This document shows positions 62,517-64,000 of a stretch of DNA of 64,000 bases, one piece after another. The DNA is from Rhodopseudomonas palustris (GTDB lineage Bacteria; Pseudomonadota; Alphaproteobacteria; Rhizobiales; Xanthobacteraceae), in contig JACRJB010000014.1 of assembly GCA_016215605.1 (NCBI GenBank), positions 124,001-188,000 on the forward strand. The letters run 5' to 3'. Position numbers and translations under genes: made by a program. Every line of letters begins with the position of its first letter. Positions within the stretch are counted from its first letter, which is position 1. The notes beneath the pieces are model-generated. The model searched no databases. It was given only the letters and a program-made list of their open reading frames with translations, and was not told the DNA's origin.

Positions 62517-63877
62517 TAATCCTCACCCGCGATGTGTTTCCTGCGGATGTTGCGGACCGTCCACCAGATCAGGAAGGCGGCGATCGGCACGAAGCCGGCG
62601 GTGACGACGCTCGGATCGATCCTGATCTGGCCGCTGTCGTAGAGCCCCTTCACCAGATAGCCGAACAGCCCGACCACGTAGTAGGTGATCGCCGCGGTGG
62701 ACAGGCCTTCCACCGTAGTCTGCAGCCGGAGCTGCAGCCGCGTCCGCGCGTTCATCGATTTCAGCAGCTCCTGGTTTTGCTGCTCGAGCTCGACGTCGAC
62801 GCGGGTGCGCAGCAGATTGGCGGCGCGGGCGAGCTTCAGCGACAGGTCCGACTGCCGCGCCTCGGTGGTGGCGCAGGTGCGCATCGCGGGCTTCATCCGG
62901 CGGGCGAGGAACGACGACCAGGTCGGCAGCCCGCCGACCTTGCGCTCGCCGAGCGTCGCCAGCCGGCCGGTCATGATCTCCTCATAGGCGCGGCTGGCGC
63001 TGAACCGGCCGAGGCTGGCGGCGGCGCCGGCTTCGACCTCGGCGGCGAGTTCGGTGAGTTCCTGCAGCAGCCGGTTGTTGATGGCGAGATCGGCCGCCTT
63101 GCGCATCTCGGCGGTGACTTCGGCGAGGCGGCGCTCGCCGTTGCTGATCGACGGGCTCAGCCGCTGCGCCTCCGGCAGGCCGAGCAGCGCCAGCGTGCGA
63201 TAGGTCTCGATTTCCAGCACGCGCTGCACCAGCGCGCCGGCGCGTTCCGGCGCCATGCCGCGATCGATCACCAGCACCCGCACGAAGCCCGACGGGCCGG
63301 CCTGAAAATCCGTCGCATACACCGCCGCGCCGTCGGAATTCTCCGCGACCGCGAGGCTGGCGCGATCGAACAGACGCTCCGGCGCGGTGCGTGGCGGATC
63401 GTCGGGCAACAGATGCAGGTCGACGGCGACCAGGAGTGGCCCCGGCTGCGGCAGCAGCCGCATCGGCGAGGCGAGCGACGAGGCGTCGGGGTGAAACGGC
63501 GTCGCGGTCGGGTCGGCGGTGAATTCCCAGGTGTAGGTGGTGAATTCGGAATGCTGTTCCCAGCGCAGCATCGTCGTGCCGAACGAGGCGCGGTGATGCT
63601 TTTCGCCCGGCGGCGGCGGCTGCAGCCCGCGCGATTCGCAGAAGCTGGTCATCGCCGCGCGGTCCGCCTTGGCCTTGTCGCCGGACGTGTCGAACGCGAA
63701 GTGCAGCACTCGCGACGGCACGGCGAGTGCGGTGAACGGCCGCGCATGGACCTCGCCGAGCACGACCGCCCGCAAAGGATGCGGCGAAAGTCTAGCATCG
63801 CCGTCACCGATCAGAACTTCTGCCGTCATCGCGCTTTTGACCTTGCTCAACATTGCATTGGTTGACTTGAGTAGCAT
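62516..63877 (-). CDS. DUF3422 family membrane protein
   Basis: This 453-residue protein starts its conserved part at HPLRAVVLGEVHARPF and ends with two hydrophobic segments (ITYYVVGLFGYLVKGLYDS, VVTAGFVPIAAFLIWWTV). The middle is helical and coiled-coil-like (LAELTELAAEVEAGAA-type stretches, QQNQELLKSMNARTRL), giving a shape like a tail-anchored cytoplasmic sensor. Function is unknown. Three starts are possible (63877, 63853, 63829) and none has a clear ribosome site. It overlaps the hydrolase gene by one base. Confidence 0.85.
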   Translation of the reverse strand: MLLKSTNAMLSKVKSAMTAEVLIGDGDARLSPHPLRAVVLGEVHARPFTALAVPSRVLHFAFDTSGDKAKADRAAMTSFCESRGLQPPPPGEKHHRASFGTTMLRWEQHSEFTTYTWEFTADPTATPFHPDASSLASPMRLLPQPGPLLVAVDLHLLPDDPPRTAPERLFDRASLAVAENSDGAAVYATDFQAGPSGFVRVLVIDRGMAPERAGALVQRVLEIETYRTLALLGLPEAQRLSPSISNGERRLAEVTAEMRKAADLAINNRLLQELTELAAEVEAGAAASLGRFSASRAYEEIMTGRLATLGERKVGGLPTWSSFLARRMKPAMRTCATTEARQSDLSLKLARAANLLRTRVDVELEQQNQELLKSMNARTRLQLRLQTTVEGLSTAAITYYVVGLFGYLVKGLYDSGQIRIDPSVVTAGFVPIAAFLIWWTVRNIRRKHIAGED

Positions 63878-64000
63878 TGCGGCGCGATGGACTGAAGCTG
63901 AAAGGTTTTGCCCGAGCGGGCAATGTGAGGCCGTCGCTGGCTGCGGAATTGTTCGAAATCAACGACCTCGGCGCCCCGTCGGGGTCTTACGAAAAATCCG
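63878..64000. other. Right-edge intergenic sequence
   Basis: No coding sequence is supported in the last 123 bases. A short perfect inverted repeat, TTGCCCG-AG-CGGGCAA, lies at 63908-63923, and CCCCGTCGGGG near the edge could be part of a terminator cut by the window. Confidence 0.4.

Overview
The window is high-GC alphaproteobacterial DNA. It carries a light-harvesting 2 gene pair (pucBA) with a pucC-type assembly gene, a divergent bacteriophytochrome and response regulator, tandem TGT-N12-ACA (PpsR-type) sites and a BciB-like 8-vinyl reductase. With the catabolic content and the abundant palindromic intergenic repeats, this points to a Rhodopseudomonas palustris-type phototroph (Nitrobacteraceae/Bradyrhizobiaceae). 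The species call is inference from gene content and remembered sequences; no search was run.

Layout, left to right. 1-5.1 kb: a beta-oxidation-like module (MaoC hydratase, SDR, acyl-CoA dehydrogenase, enoyl-CoA hydratase) facing an acyl-CoA synthetase. 5.4-11.5 kb: small hypotheticals, a Crp/Fnr regulator, a COG0523 GTPase behind a perfect Zur-like box, ilvD and a class I amidotransferase-type hydrolase. 11.7-19.7 kb: a CLC channel, then a GntR-GMC oxidoreductase-enolase superfamily operon divergent from an SsuABC/TauABC-like ABC transporter. 20.4-30.8 kb: one leftward set combining a dipeptide-type ABC importer with atzG-atzE-atzH-gntR-atzF-like genes, apparently for uptake and hydrolysis of a urea-derived compound. 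31-38.7 kb: small proteins, a second ABC importer with a metallophosphoesterase, a lone receiver protein and an alpha/beta hydrolase. 38.7-44.5 kb: a DadA-like oxidoreductase, phosphoglucomutase, and NnrU, NnrS and DUF2249 genes linked to nitrogen-oxide metabolism.

44.6-51 kb is the photosynthesis-related core. A LuxR-type regulator and a bacteriophytochrome histidine kinase read left; pucB, pucA, pucC and two unusual genes read right and end at a strong terminator. The two last proteins share a 16-residue repeat around SGTPLLL. One is a folded-looking domain plus about four repeats; the other is nothing but repeats. I recognise no family for them, and they are the best candidates here for an undescribed component, perhaps of antenna assembly or its membrane surroundings.

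51-64 kb: a flavin monooxygenase, an RND efflux pump, a small membrane protein, a DUF2383 protein, a DUF427-bciB pair and a three-gene overlapping set (CIA30-like, membrane alpha/beta hydrolase, DUF3422). Ten long inverted repeats of several families lie between genes. Nine share CGTCAT-like ends, and one of these sits in frame inside a fused ABC ATPase gene. No rRNA, tRNA, CRISPR array, insertion sequence or phage genes were seen.
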